NCBI GenBank assembly: GCA_017999895.1
Contig: JAGNKY010000013.1
Location: forward strand, 1 to 64,000
Length of the DNA: 64,000 nt
Origin: Bacteroidales bacterium
Lineage (GTDB): Bacteria; Bacteroidota; Bacteroidia; Bacteroidales; VadinHA17
Direction of reading: 5' to 3'
In this document: positions 26,526 through 34,536 of the stretch, one piece after another
How positions within the stretch are numbered: position 1 is the first letter of the stretch
Layout of the letters: the number at the start of each line of letters is the position of its first letter
Notes under the pieces: model-generated
The model's input: the letters and a program-made list of their open reading frames with translations, nothing else
Database searches by the model: none
Told to the model about the DNA's origin: nothing
Translations under genes and position numbers: made by a program

Positions 26526-27122
26526 ATGGAAGGAGTAGTAAAATTTAATTGCTACTGGACCCAGTCTGGACCTGTGATTTCCGACGAACAGTATGAGATA
26601 ATCAATTACTGGAGGAAAGTTCTTTTTAATATGAATCTTATAGGTGCTTATGAGAATGGTGTGGGTTATGGGAATATAAGCATGCGTTCAGGGCAGGGCA
26701 ACCAGTTTATTATCACAGGTTCGTCAACGGGCGAAATACCTGAACTCGAACCCGGCCATTATGTCAAGGTTGTATCATTCAATATTGATGATAATGCTGT
26801 GCAGTGCATAGGCCCTTTGAAAGCATCTTCTGAATCGCTTACCCATGCTGCAATCTACATGTCGGATCCCGGAACAAATGCAGTGGTGCATATCCATTCA
26901 ATCGATATGTGGAATAATCTCATCCATAAAGCGCCAACTACAAACCCCGGAATGGATTACGGTACAACGGAACTCGCAAAAAATATCTTAAAAATACTTA
27001 AAGAACCGGAAGTACTGGATAAAAAAATTATTGTCATGGCAGGCGACCGCGCAGGAATTCTTACTTTCGGACACGATATGGACGAAGCAGTAAATATTCT
27101 AATGCAACATCTTAAAAAATAA
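26526..27122 (+). CDS. Class II aldolase/adducin family protein (probable methylthioribulose-1-phosphate aldolase or dehydratase)
   Basis: 198 aa. Class II aldolase marks are GYGNISMR, the catalytic-type Glu103 in SSESLTHAAIY, and the metal pair H122/H124 in VVHIHS. The third metal His, expected near the VMxxH position, reads D174 (MAGDRAGILTFG), with H183 nearby. Lying between mtnA and mtnP, with no mtnC or mtnD, it probably acts on 5-methylthioribulose 1-phosphate. It may be an Ald2-type aldolase giving DHAP and 2-methylthioacetaldehyde, as in the anaerobic shunt, or a MtnB-type dehydratase. Substrate assignment is from context. Confidence 0.78.
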   Translation: MEGVVKFNCYWTQSGPVISDEQYEIINYWRKVLFNMNLIGAYENGVGYGNISMRSGQGNQFIITGSSTGEIPELEPGHYVKVVSFNIDDNAVQCIGPLKASSESLTHAAIYMSDPGTNAVVHIHSIDMWNNLIHKAPTTNPGMDYGTTELAKNILKILKEPEVLDKKIIVMAGDRAGILTFGHDMDEAVNILMQHLKK

Positions 27123-27124
27123 TC

Positions 27125-27871
27125 ATGGCAAAAATAGGAATAATAGGCGGTTCAGGCCTGGAAAAACTCGACATACTTAAAAATCCCTGCGAAGTTGACG
27201 GCAGAAACTGTTACGGGTCACCAAGTTCTCCGCTTATATGCGGCAATCTTGAAGGTGTTGATATCGTTATTTTATCACGACACGGGAAAGAACATACAAT
27301 ACCTCCATCAAAAATAAATAACAGGGCAAACATTTTCTCCCTGAAGGCAGCAGGTTGTACTCACATTATAACTACCACGGCATGTGGAAGCCTCAGAGAA
27401 AATATAATGCGAGGCGACCTTGTAATCCCCGACCAGTTTATTGATTTCACCCGACACAGGGAAATAACATTTTATGAAGAGTTCGAACCCGGCAACATGA
27501 AACATACACCGATGGCCGATCCTTTTAATGAACAACTTCGCACAACTATTATTGCAACGGCAAAAAAAATGAACCTGAGGATACATGAAAACGGAACCCT
27601 CATTACAATCGAAGGCCCCAGGTTCTCAACAAGAGCCGAATCGCGGATGTTCCGCACCTGGGGCGCAGATATAATTAATATGTCCGTATCGCCTGAGGTA
27701 ATCCTCGCAAACGAGCTCGACATACCTTATGCAACTATTGCTATGAGTACCGATTATGATTCATGGAAGATGGATGAAAAACCTGTGACATGGGAAGAAG
27801 TTCTCGACGTGTTCGAAAGAAATGTACATAATGTCGTAAATCTTCTGCTCAAGGTTATACCTTTAATTTGA
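27125..27871 (+). CDS. mtnP: S-methyl-5'-thioadenosine phosphorylase
   Basis: 248 aa. It cleaves 5'-methylthioadenosine with phosphate to adenine and 5-methylthioribose 1-phosphate, the substrate of MtnA. Marks of the MTAP/PNP family: IGIIGGSGLEKL, SRHGKEHTIPPSKINNRANI, TTACGSLRENIMRGDLVIPDQFIDFT, EGPRFSTRAESRMFRTWGADIINMSVSPEV and the purine-site STDYDSW. Adenine released here could feed the adenine deaminase at 55.9 kb. It is the last gene of the mtnA operon. Confidence 0.93.
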   Translation: MAKIGIIGGSGLEKLDILKNPCEVDGRNCYGSPSSPLICGNLEGVDIVILSRHGKEHTIPPSKINNRANIFSLKAAGCTHIITTTACGSLRENIMRGDLVIPDQFIDFTRHREITFYEEFEPGNMKHTPMADPFNEQLRTTIIATAKKMNLRIHENGTLITIEGPRFSTRAESRMFRTWGADIINMSVSPEVILANELDIPYATIAMSTDYDSWKMDEKPVTWEEVLDVFERNVHNVVNLLLKVIPLI

Positions 27872-27972
27872 GTTTTGTGGTAATCTTTGGATAATTGACC
27901 GTAATTTTTTAATATTGCAATCCGATTTTATATCGCTCATATAGAACTCGGCTCTGAATTAGAATCTTTCTG

Positions 27973-28046
27973 GGGCCCATAGCTCAGACGGTTAGAGCAC
28001 CTGACTCATAATCAGGGGGTCGCTGGTTCGATCCCAGCTGGGCCCA
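27973..28046 (+). tRNA. tRNA with CAU anticodon (Ile2 or Met)
   Basis: A 74-base cloverleaf. Acceptor stem GGGCCCA (27973-27979) pairs with TGGGCCC (28039-28045); the discriminator is A28046; CCA is not encoded. The D arm AGCTC...GAGC is present. The anticodon stem CCTGA/TCAGG closes the loop CTCATAA with CAT at 28007-28009. The T arm is GCTGG-TTCGATC-CCAGC. CAU is read by elongator Met, initiator Met or lysidine-modified Ile2. The loop CTCATAA and GGGCCC acceptor do not look like initiator, and Ile2 seems somewhat more likely than elongator Met. Confidence 0.95.
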
Positions 28047-28161
28047 CTTAACAATAAGTTCTGGTTCGTTTCCATCCTTAAATGTAAAAATGGCTCGTTT
28101 ATACGGGCTGTACCACTAACCTCGAAGAAAGAATTAAACAACACAATTCAAGCAAGGTTAT

Positions 28162-28192
28162 TTCTACAAGTAACCTCCCCCCCCCTGTAGAA
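28162..28192. repeat. Inverted repeat flanking a nine-C tract
   Basis: TTCTACA (28162-28168) and TGTAGAA (28186-28192) are a perfect 7-bp inverted repeat. Between them are TAACC and a run of nine C (28177-28185), which stands out in AT-rich DNA. The remainder of the 181-base gap between the tRNA and the dehydrogenase stop has no recognisable gene. The site lies just past the 3' end of the minus-strand sugar operon and could form a hairpin at its transcript end. Confidence 0.4.
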
Positions 28193-28227
28193 TAGAGTCC
28201 AACGATTTAAGCAGCTAATACAATATT

Positions 28228-29244
28228 TTAAAACTGAACAAGAACTTTGAATATATTTTTTTGATCACGTGACCATTCTTTCATGGCAATCGGTGCTTCT
28301 TCAGGTTTAACGATTTTTGAGATCAAAAGATTCTCATTTAAATTACCACTTTTTAAATATTTGATTACGGATTCGAAATCGATAGGGTTTGCATTTCTGG
28401 AGCCTATTATATCCAATTCCTTTTGGACCCATAATCTGGTTGGTAAATTTACTTCTTCGTTAGTATACCCAATACAAACCATGCGGCCTCCAAAAGCAAC
28501 TTCTTCAATTGCTGTCTGATAAGTTGCCGGACTGCCCGCAGCTTCGATAACTACATCGGGACCATTCCCGATGGTTATTTTTTCCAGCTTTTCATGCAGA
28601 TTTTCTTTTTTAGAATTGATTGTATATCCTGCTCCAAGTATTTTGGCCGTTTCGAGTTTATAATCATCAATATCTACTGCTATGACTGTTGCCCCCCTCC
28701 GACTTGCACGGATTATCGCTCCACTTCCTATCATACCACACCCTAAAACCATAACCATGTCAGCGTCAGTCACTTTACCATTATCCACTGCATGAAATCC
28801 CACTGTTAACGGCTCAACCAAAGCTAATAAACAATCAGACAACTGATTTTCAATCAATGCCTTCTGCCAGGGAATCACTAGATACTCGACCATAGCACCG
28901 TCACGTTGTACGCCCAATGTTTGGTTGTATCGGCATGCATTAAATTTTCCACGCTTACATGACGAACATTGTCCGCAATTAGTATATGGTATTACCGTAA
29001 TTTTATCACCAATTTTGTATGTATGCGGAACATTATTACCTATATGACTAATAATTCCTGAAATTTCATGACCAGGAATTACTGGATATTTTACCAGAGA
29101 ATTTTTCCCTAAAAAAGTATTTAAATCAGAGCCACAAAAACCGACATATTTCAATTTTACAAGAATATCATCATCACCATACCGGGGTATGCTTTGTTCC
29201 AGTATTTTCATTTCTCCGGGTTTGAGTATTTTAATTGCTTTCAT
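28228..29244 (-). CDS. Zinc-dependent alcohol/polyol dehydrogenase (MDR family)
   Basis: 338 aa. Medium-chain dehydrogenase marks: the catalytic zinc Cys in VGFCGSDLN, PGHEISG, the structural-zinc cysteines in NCGQCSSCKRGKFNAC, and the Rossmann loop VMVLGCGMIGSGAIIRA. It probably oxidises a sugar acid or polyol with NAD(P). It is the last gene of a four-gene minus-strand operon for deoxysugar oxidation and may act on a late keto-deoxy intermediate, but the substrate is inferred only from context. The gap to the upstream gene is 30 bases. Confidence 0.88.
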   Translation of the reverse strand: MKAIKILKPGEMKILEQSIPRYGDDDILVKLKYVGFCGSDLNTFLGKNSLVKYPVIPGHEISGIISHIGNNVPHTYKIGDKITVIPYTNCGQCSSCKRGKFNACRYNQTLGVQRDGAMVEYLVIPWQKALIENQLSDCLLALVEPLTVGFHAVDNGKVTDADMVMVLGCGMIGSGAIIRASRRGATVIAVDIDDYKLETAKILGAGYTINSKKENLHEKLEKITIGNGPDVVIEAAGSPATYQTAIEEVAFGGRMVCIGYTNEEVNLPTRLWVQKELDIIGSRNANPIDFESVIKYLKSGNLNENLLISKIVKPEEAPIAMKEWSRDQKNIFKVLVQF

Positions 29245-29274
29245 TTTATACTAATTTAATTTCTTTATCTGTCA

Positions 29275-30123
29275 TTAAATATTATTCATTGGCATTTCAA
29301 GCCGATAAATCCGAATCGCATTCTTGCTAAAAATTTGTTCCTGTTCTGAAACAGACAAATCGGATAACTCTTCTATTACCAGCTTTATCCAATCATCGTA
29401 ATTAATGGCAACAAGGCATACCGGCCAATCGGAGCCAAACATCAAGCGTGAAGGACCAAATGCTTCAAGCACAGCCTCAAAATATGGATGAAGCTGACTG
29501 ATAGTCCATTTTTTATAATCAGCCTCAGTTACCATACCGCTAATCTTACAATAAACATTCTCACGTTTGGCCAGTTCTACGAGATTTTGTTGCCAGGTTT
29601 TTATCTCGTTGAATTTAATTCTTGGTTTTGCAATATGATCTAAAACAAATTGCTGAGCAGGATGCCGGTCAACAAAGCGAATAGTATTAGGTAATTGGTA
29701 ATCAAATATTAAAATGTCATATACCAGGTCATATTGTCTTAATAAGTTAATGCCATTATTAAAACTGTCTCCCAGAATAAAATCAGGGTCAGGCTCATCC
29801 TGGATCACGTGCCTTAAACCTTTCAGCCAGCAATTGTCTGCGTATTTCTCAAGCAATTGCCCGAAATTCTTTTCACCTAAAGGTAACCAGCCAATTACTC
29901 CTTTAATAAAATCATTCTCTGATGCAAGATGTAACAGCCAATCGGTTTCAGCTATAGTTTGACGAGCCTGCACTGAAATTACCCCACCTACATTTGTATT
30001 GACTAAAATTCTTCGTAAATCATCTGGCAGAAAATTTCGTTGAATAACCTTCATATTCTGATCAATCCATCCGAACTCCTCCGGATTATATCTCCAAAAA
30101 TGATGATGTGTATCAATAATCAT
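29275..30123 (-). CDS. Amidohydrolase family lactonase (L-fucono-1,5-lactonase-like)
   Basis: 282 aa. It begins MIIDTHHHFWRYNPEEFGWI, the start typical of COG3618 metal-dependent lactonases. Later marks are FVLDHIAKPRI, CKISGMVTEADYKKW and LMFGSDWPV, with the metal or catalytic His/Asp residues present. The family includes L-fucono- and L-rhamnono-lactonases and 2-pyrone-4,6-dicarboxylate lactonase. Placed next to an aldose dehydrogenase and a rhamnose/fucose mutarotase, hydrolysis of the sugar lactone made by the preceding dehydrogenase is the likely role. Cytoplasmic, no signal peptide. Confidence 0.87.
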   Translation of the reverse strand: MIIDTHHHFWRYNPEEFGWIDQNMKVIQRNFLPDDLRRILVNTNVGGVISVQARQTIAETDWLLHLASENDFIKGVIGWLPLGEKNFGQLLEKYADNCWLKGLRHVIQDEPDPDFILGDSFNNGINLLRQYDLVYDILIFDYQLPNTIRFVDRHPAQQFVLDHIAKPRIKFNEIKTWQQNLVELAKRENVYCKISGMVTEADYKKWTISQLHPYFEAVLEAFGPSRLMFGSDWPVCLVAINYDDWIKLVIEELSDLSVSEQEQIFSKNAIRIYRLEMPMNNI

Positions 30124-30134
30124 GGCTAAATTTC

Positions 30135-31178
30135 TTAAAGATAAGGATAATCGGGATTTATTATCTTCTTATCTTTTAAAGCCTGCCAGAATTTTTTTGG
30201 AATTTCTTTTTCCAGGGCCAGATGATTTTCTGAGATTCTATCTGGATTACTTGTATTAAGTGCTATAGCACAAATCTGAGGTGGTGACAGAGCAAATTGT
30301 ATGCAGGCGTCCGCCGGCCGAATATGAAATCTTTCACAAACTGAGAAAAACTTTTCACGCCAGACAAATAGATGTTGGTCCGCTGGATTATTGGGGTCGG
30401 CTTTCCGGTAATCAAAGTATTCACCACCTGTCAGGAATCCGGCATTAAAGACAGCCGAATTAATAATCCCAACGCCATTATTATCCAATTGTTCCATGAA
30501 ATCGATTATTTCTTTCGGATGATGATAAATGGTGAACTTATTGGCAAACATTACCCAATCAAATTTTACCCTCTGATAAAGCTCTTTAATAACCATCCAA
30601 TCTTTTGAACCAATACCAACAGCCTTTACTTCCCCCTTTTCTTTTAACTCAAACAGAGCCTGATAAGCTTCCAATATATCATTAAGACGTTTATCACGGT
30701 CTTTTTCGTCTTTAGCCACATTAAGATATTCATCAGGATCATGTACTGAAACCATTGCCGGCTTATATTTTCCGCCAAGCAATTTGCACCCTTGCTCCCA
30801 ACATTCCAGAATTCCCATATAACTGATCTTTTGGATTGCGTTGTACTTCAAATTCGCCCAAATTCCAGGTTCAAATGTCGGTTCATTAGTTTCAAGAGGA
30901 ATCCGATACCATCCAAGCTTATTACTGATGGTGACCCGCTCAGGTTGAATATTCAGCTTTCCCAATCCTTTGCCAATCATTTCCAAAGCCAGCCCTGCGC
31001 CGTATTTTCCTGCTGAATCTATCATCACGTTTCCACTGGTGACTTTAAACCATTCCCGAATAAGGGTAATTTTTTCCTTTTCAGAAAGTTCCCGATACAG
31101 GTTCCCCAAATAGCTTGTACCATATATAATTGGTGGACAAACCAGACCCGTTTCCCCCAACAACCCTGTTTTTTTCAT
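30135..31178 (-). CDS. Aldo/keto reductase family aldose dehydrogenase (L-fucose/D-threo-aldose dehydrogenase-like)
   Basis: 347 aa. TIM-barrel aldo/keto reductase with IIYGTSYLGNLYRELS at the start, the Asp/Tyr pair in MIDSAGKYGAGLALEMIGKGL and the Lys in ISNKLGW. It resembles D-threo-aldose 1-dehydrogenases, which oxidise L-fucose or D-arabinose at C1 to the lactone, more than the reductive branch. The neighbours (mutarotase upstream, lactonase downstream) support that direction. The start overlaps the end of the mutarotase gene by 4 bases, showing an operon. Confidence 0.82.
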   Translation of the reverse strand: MKKTGLLGETGLVCPPIIYGTSYLGNLYRELSEKEKITLIREWFKVTSGNVMIDSAGKYGAGLALEMIGKGLGKLNIQPERVTISNKLGWYRIPLETNEPTFEPGIWANLKYNAIQKISYMGILECWEQGCKLLGGKYKPAMVSVHDPDEYLNVAKDEKDRDKRLNDILEAYQALFELKEKGEVKAVGIGSKDWMVIKELYQRVKFDWVMFANKFTIYHHPKEIIDFMEQLDNNGVGIINSAVFNAGFLTGGEYFDYRKADPNNPADQHLFVWREKFFSVCERFHIRPADACIQFALSPPQICAIALNTSNPDRISENHLALEKEIPKKFWQALKDKKIINPDYPYL

Positions 31179-31573
31179 TTTTGTTCTATTTTTTTTACCT
31201 GACCCTCTATGGCGGGATAAACTTCCTTTTGGTCTAACTCAAATATCCTTTCCATCAATTGCCATTTTTCACCTGCCGAAGCATTTGAATTCGTTCTCTG
31301 AAATCGGGAAACATAAGCCTCCCATTCCGCCTGAAGTGGCTTCTGTGCCAGTTCAGCCATGGCTTTTTCGTGATCAAAATCTGCCACCGTGTCCATGATC
31401 ATAAAAAGCCGGTTCCCATGAATATAAATTTCCATGTCAAGAATTCCGACTTCCTTCATTCCCTGTGTGATCTGAGGCCACGCCGCACCAGGCGCATGAA
31501 CCCGTTTGTAAGCTTCAATCAAATCCGGGTCATCTTCCAGCAAAAGTGTTTTGCAATATCTTTTAAATACCAT
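31175..31573 (-). CDS. L-rhamnose/L-fucose mutarotase family protein
   Basis: 132 aa. It has the RhaM family layout: YCKTLLLEDDPDLIEAYKRVHAPGAAWPQITQGMKEVGILDMEIYIHGNRLFMIMDT, with the conserved His of RVHAPGAAWP and the ferredoxin-like fold. Later there is AEWEAYVSRFQ. These enzymes interconvert alpha and beta anomers of 6-deoxyhexoses. It is the first gene of the operon. The upstream 238 bases to the divergent sialidase gene hold no promoter that I can recognise. Confidence 0.9.
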   Translation of the reverse strand: MVFKRYCKTLLLEDDPDLIEAYKRVHAPGAAWPQITQGMKEVGILDMEIYIHGNRLFMIMDTVADFDHEKAMAELAQKPLQAEWEAYVSRFQRTNSNASAGEKWQLMERIFELDQKEVYPAIEGQVKKIEQK

Positions 31574-31811
31574 TTTGTTTTGCTTATATATCCATTAAAC
31601 CCAAAAATTTCTTCCTGAGCAAAGACAATGCAGCCGAAGAAAACCTTTTCTGATGGAGCTTTTCATTTATTTGGATGCACTTGACAAGTATTCAGTGTGT
31701 CAATGAACTGCTTAGTAGCACAAAAAGAAGTTATAAATATAAAAAATCTGGAACCTCAATTCCAATAGTTAAACTTAAAAAGTTATATTTACATAACAAA
31801 ATTCTAAGCAT

Positions 31812-33179
31812 ATGACCTTTCCCCACATTTTGTATATGTTATTGCTTCCGGTTACATTTTTTTCCTGCATTTCCCAGGAGCAATCTTTGGTAAAAAAGTC
31901 TTTTACAAATGATTCATTAATAATTGAGTCTATCTTCCCGTTTCAGCAGCAGCATTGCCATGCCTCAACAATTGTTGAGTTGCCGAACCACGACCTGCTT
32001 GTCGCATGGTTCCAGGGCAGCGGCGAGAGAACATCCGACGACGTGGCAATAAAAGGTGCAAGATACAACCATAAAACCGGGAAGTGGTCTGACCCTTTCA
32101 TTATGGCCGACGTTGAAGGGTTCCCCGATATAAACCCCGTGCTTTTCATAGATAACAAGTCGCGCCTGTGGCTGGTATGGTACACGGTTATGGCTTATCA
32201 ATGGGAATCGTCCCTCATAAAATACCGTATAAGCACCGATTATATGAATACAACCGGCCCCCCTGTGTGGTCGTGGCAGGATGTGCTTCATATAAAAGCT
32301 GACGGTTCGACACCTGAAGGAATAAACTCACAAGACACTTTTGTAAACACCCTTATAAGGAAATTTAACGATTACCATGAATATCTTGTTTCTGCCGGTT
32401 ATATCTCAAGCAATGGTAAAGGTTACATAACAGAAGAACAATTTAACTCTGCTGTTCAAAGATGCCTCGATATAGCCAGAGGCGTTTCATTTAAAGCCTC
32501 AGGAATTGATATAAATGAGAAAGGAGAAAAGGTTATGACCACGCTTGGCTATCCACTTATGCGCAGAATAGGATGGCAGACAAGAAACAAACCGCTTATT
32601 ACAGATAACCGTATTCTCCTGCCTCTCTATTCCGACGGCTTCAGTTTCTCTTTGATAGCTATGTCGGATAACAACGGCGATTCATGGTTCTTCAGCGAAC
32701 CCATTGTCGGCGGAGGTTCGATACAGCCAGCTCTTGCTCTTTGCCGCGACGGTTCGATAAAGGCTTTTATGAGGGATAATGGACCGCCCCCGAAACGTAT
32801 TATGACAAGCTCTTCCTACGATTCAGGCAAAACATGGAGTACGGTTAAGGATACGGATATCCCTAATCCTGGCTCCGCAGCCGACGTTGTAGTACTGAAA
32901 AGCGGTAACTGGGTAATTGTTTCAAACGATCTGGAAACAGGCCGTTACAGGCTCACCGTAAAACTATCAACCGACGAAGGAAAAACATGGCCCTACAGTA
33001 AAAACATAGTCAATGGAGAACCGGGCAGCCAGACAAGAGCCCACTACCCTGCAATTATCCAGGGAGCCGATGGATTGATTCACGTTTCTTTCACAAATCA
33101 GATACCTGCCGAAGAAGGCAGGTCAAATATAAAGAATATTGCACATGCCGTCTTTACTGAAAAATGGTTGATGAAATAA
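31812..33179 (+). CDS. Sialidase/BNR-repeat family lipoprotein
   Basis: 455 aa. A lipoprotein signal ends at TFFSC (Cys near residue 19). The beta-propeller is marked by Asp boxes: MSDNNGDSWFF, SSYDSGKTWS and LSTDEGKTWPYS. An early VELPNHDLLVAWFQGSGERTSDDVAIKGARY block is typical of the BNR_2 family. Such proteins are sialidase-like glycosidases, and some act on other sugars or are inactive; I did not confirm the catalytic Arg triad. It is divergent from the deoxysugar operon and likely acts outside the inner membrane on glycans that feed such pathways. Confidence 0.82.
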   Translation: MTFPHILYMLLLPVTFFSCISQEQSLVKKSFTNDSLIIESIFPFQQQHCHASTIVELPNHDLLVAWFQGSGERTSDDVAIKGARYNHKTGKWSDPFIMADVEGFPDINPVLFIDNKSRLWLVWYTVMAYQWESSLIKYRISTDYMNTTGPPVWSWQDVLHIKADGSTPEGINSQDTFVNTLIRKFNDYHEYLVSAGYISSNGKGYITEEQFNSAVQRCLDIARGVSFKASGIDINEKGEKVMTTLGYPLMRRIGWQTRNKPLITDNRILLPLYSDGFSFSLIAMSDNNGDSWFFSEPIVGGGSIQPALALCRDGSIKAFMRDNGPPPKRIMTSSSYDSGKTWSTVKDTDIPNPGSAADVVVLKSGNWVIVSNDLETGRYRLTVKLSTDEGKTWPYSKNIVNGEPGSQTRAHYPAIIQGADGLIHVSFTNQIPAEEGRSNIKNIAHAVFTEKWLMK

Positions 33180-33238
33180 TTTTTTGGTATTTAACCAGAA
33201 CTTTCCCCTGTGAAAGCAACAGCACTAACCTAAATGCT

Positions 33239-34123
33239 TTATTTCATCAAAGGATTTGCTGCTCTTTTGAAAAATTCGTCCTGCAATTTCTCAACCGAGT
33301 TGTCAGTTTTAAGAAACTTTACAAGTTCAGCCAGTTGAACGGCATCTTGCTCAATCAGTAACTCTCCCAGTCTTTTATTGGGTTCTGCGACATCCGATGC
33401 ATAATGGTTCGGGTAATTTGCATACCACCATATCCCGGTATACCCATATTTCATCTGTTTCAGACGCGCCTGATTGAGTCCGCTTTCATTCTTTATCGCA
33501 TCCGTATCTACAAGGTCGGGGCGAATAAAGTACATCATAGATGTTTCCTCCTCGCCTGCATGCCCGTCAACTTTAGCTTTCTTCAGCGCCTTTATCTCCT
33601 TTCCAAGTTCCGGATCCGTTCCCGGCTGGAAAAGCACTACTGTGTAACCTTTTCTTTCTGCAAGCTGCGACTGACAGAAATATTGAAGAAAAGCGGAATT
33701 TCCACCATGACCGTTAAGAAGAATGATTTTCTTCAATCCGTTTCTCGAAAGCTCCCCACAAGTTTCTTCGAGCATTTTCCATATCAATTCGTTACTATAG
33801 GCAATTGTCCCTGGCTGATGCTTTGCTTCAAAAATCTGGCCCACAAAATAAGGAGGAAAAACCACGGCATATTCTTTCTTTGCAGCTGTAAAAGCTACTT
33901 CTCTTGCTTCAAACAAATCGGTACCAAGAGGCAGATGAGGACCATGTTTTTCAATTATGCCGAGCGGGATAATACATACTCCTCCAGCCTTTTCAACCGC
34001 AGTTGCAAACTTTGATGAAGTAATCTCTTCCATCTTAAAAGGAAGAACATTTGTTGTTGCCTGCTGGCTAAATACAGCAGAATAACTGATAATTAAAATG
34101 GTAAATAAATAAATTTTTTTCAT
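33239..34123 (-). CDS. Exported creatininase family protein
   Basis: 294 aa with a signal peptide (LFTILIISYSAVFSQ). The creatininase fold has its metal ligands in IPLGIIEKHGPHLPLGTDLFEA (Glu, His, Asp), in LLNGHGGNS (His) and in GHAGEEETSMM (Glu). The family includes creatinine amidohydrolase, MftE and FAPy deformylase, so it cleaves a C-N bond. Export is unusual for enzymes with cytosolic substrates and points to a periplasmic role. It sits 24 bases downstream of the yciI-like gene in the same direction. The substrate is unknown. Confidence 0.87.
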   Translation of the reverse strand: MKKIYLFTILIISYSAVFSQQATTNVLPFKMEEITSSKFATAVEKAGGVCIIPLGIIEKHGPHLPLGTDLFEAREVAFTAAKKEYAVVFPPYFVGQIFEAKHQPGTIAYSNELIWKMLEETCGELSRNGLKKIILLNGHGGNSAFLQYFCQSQLAERKGYTVVLFQPGTDPELGKEIKALKKAKVDGHAGEEETSMMYFIRPDLVDTDAIKNESGLNQARLKQMKYGYTGIWWYANYPNHYASDVAEPNKRLGELLIEQDAVQLAELVKFLKTDNSVEKLQDEFFKRAANPLMK

Positions 34124-34147
34124 TTTTTAAGATTTTGTTAATATGTA

Positions 34148-34438
34148 TTATTGAATATTTGCAAGTTGGAAAGGAAAAATTTCAATTTTTTGCCATACCC
34201 CTTCATATATGTAAGGCTCCTCTTTAAGTATTTCATCAAGTCGATCCCTGGAGGATACGTCGTAAACAATCATCGAACCAACCATTTTCCTTTCATTATT
34301 TAATATGGCTCCCCCGAAAAGGAACTCACCGCTTTTCTTATATTTTGATATATTATCGAGATGAAGTGGACGAACTCTCGCCCTCAAATTTTCGGCACCA
34401 GGATTTGTACCGTCGTTAGCAATAAGTAAAAACTGCAT
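34148..34438 (-). CDS. YciI-like family protein
   Basis: 96 aa, ferredoxin-like alpha/beta barrel. It has MQFLLIANDG, the RARVRPLHLDNI block with the conserved His, LFGGAILNNERKMVGSMIVYD and a late DEILKEEPYIYEGVWQKIEIFPF. Members are small proteins of poorly known function, some linked to dehalogenation or ring cleavage. It is the first gene of a two-gene run with the creatininase-like gene. Confidence 0.85.
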   Translation of the reverse strand: MQFLLIANDGTNPGAENLRARVRPLHLDNISKYKKSGEFLFGGAILNNERKMVGSMIVYDVSSRDRLDEILKEEPYIYEGVWQKIEIFPFQLANIQ

Positions 34439-34536
34439 ATCTTTGGTTTTTGATTCAGCCGTGATTTAATTCTTCTGCCAAAATAATAATAAATGTTTAT
34501 CTTTATTCTCTTTCTCTCTAATATAAGAATGGTAAA

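Noticed and set aside
28266..28271. CACGTG core inside the dehydrogenase gene as a second parS
   Set aside because: Only the 6-base core and one flanking base match; the flanks do not fit TGTTNCACGTGAAACA, and it lies in coding sequence.
29805..29810. CACGTG core inside the lactonase-like gene as a parS
   Set aside because: The flanks differ at most positions from the consensus.
33404..34015. Plus-strand 203-codon frame inside the creatininase-like gene
   Set aside because: Fully antisense to conserved metal-binding motifs; the translated product shows no family features.
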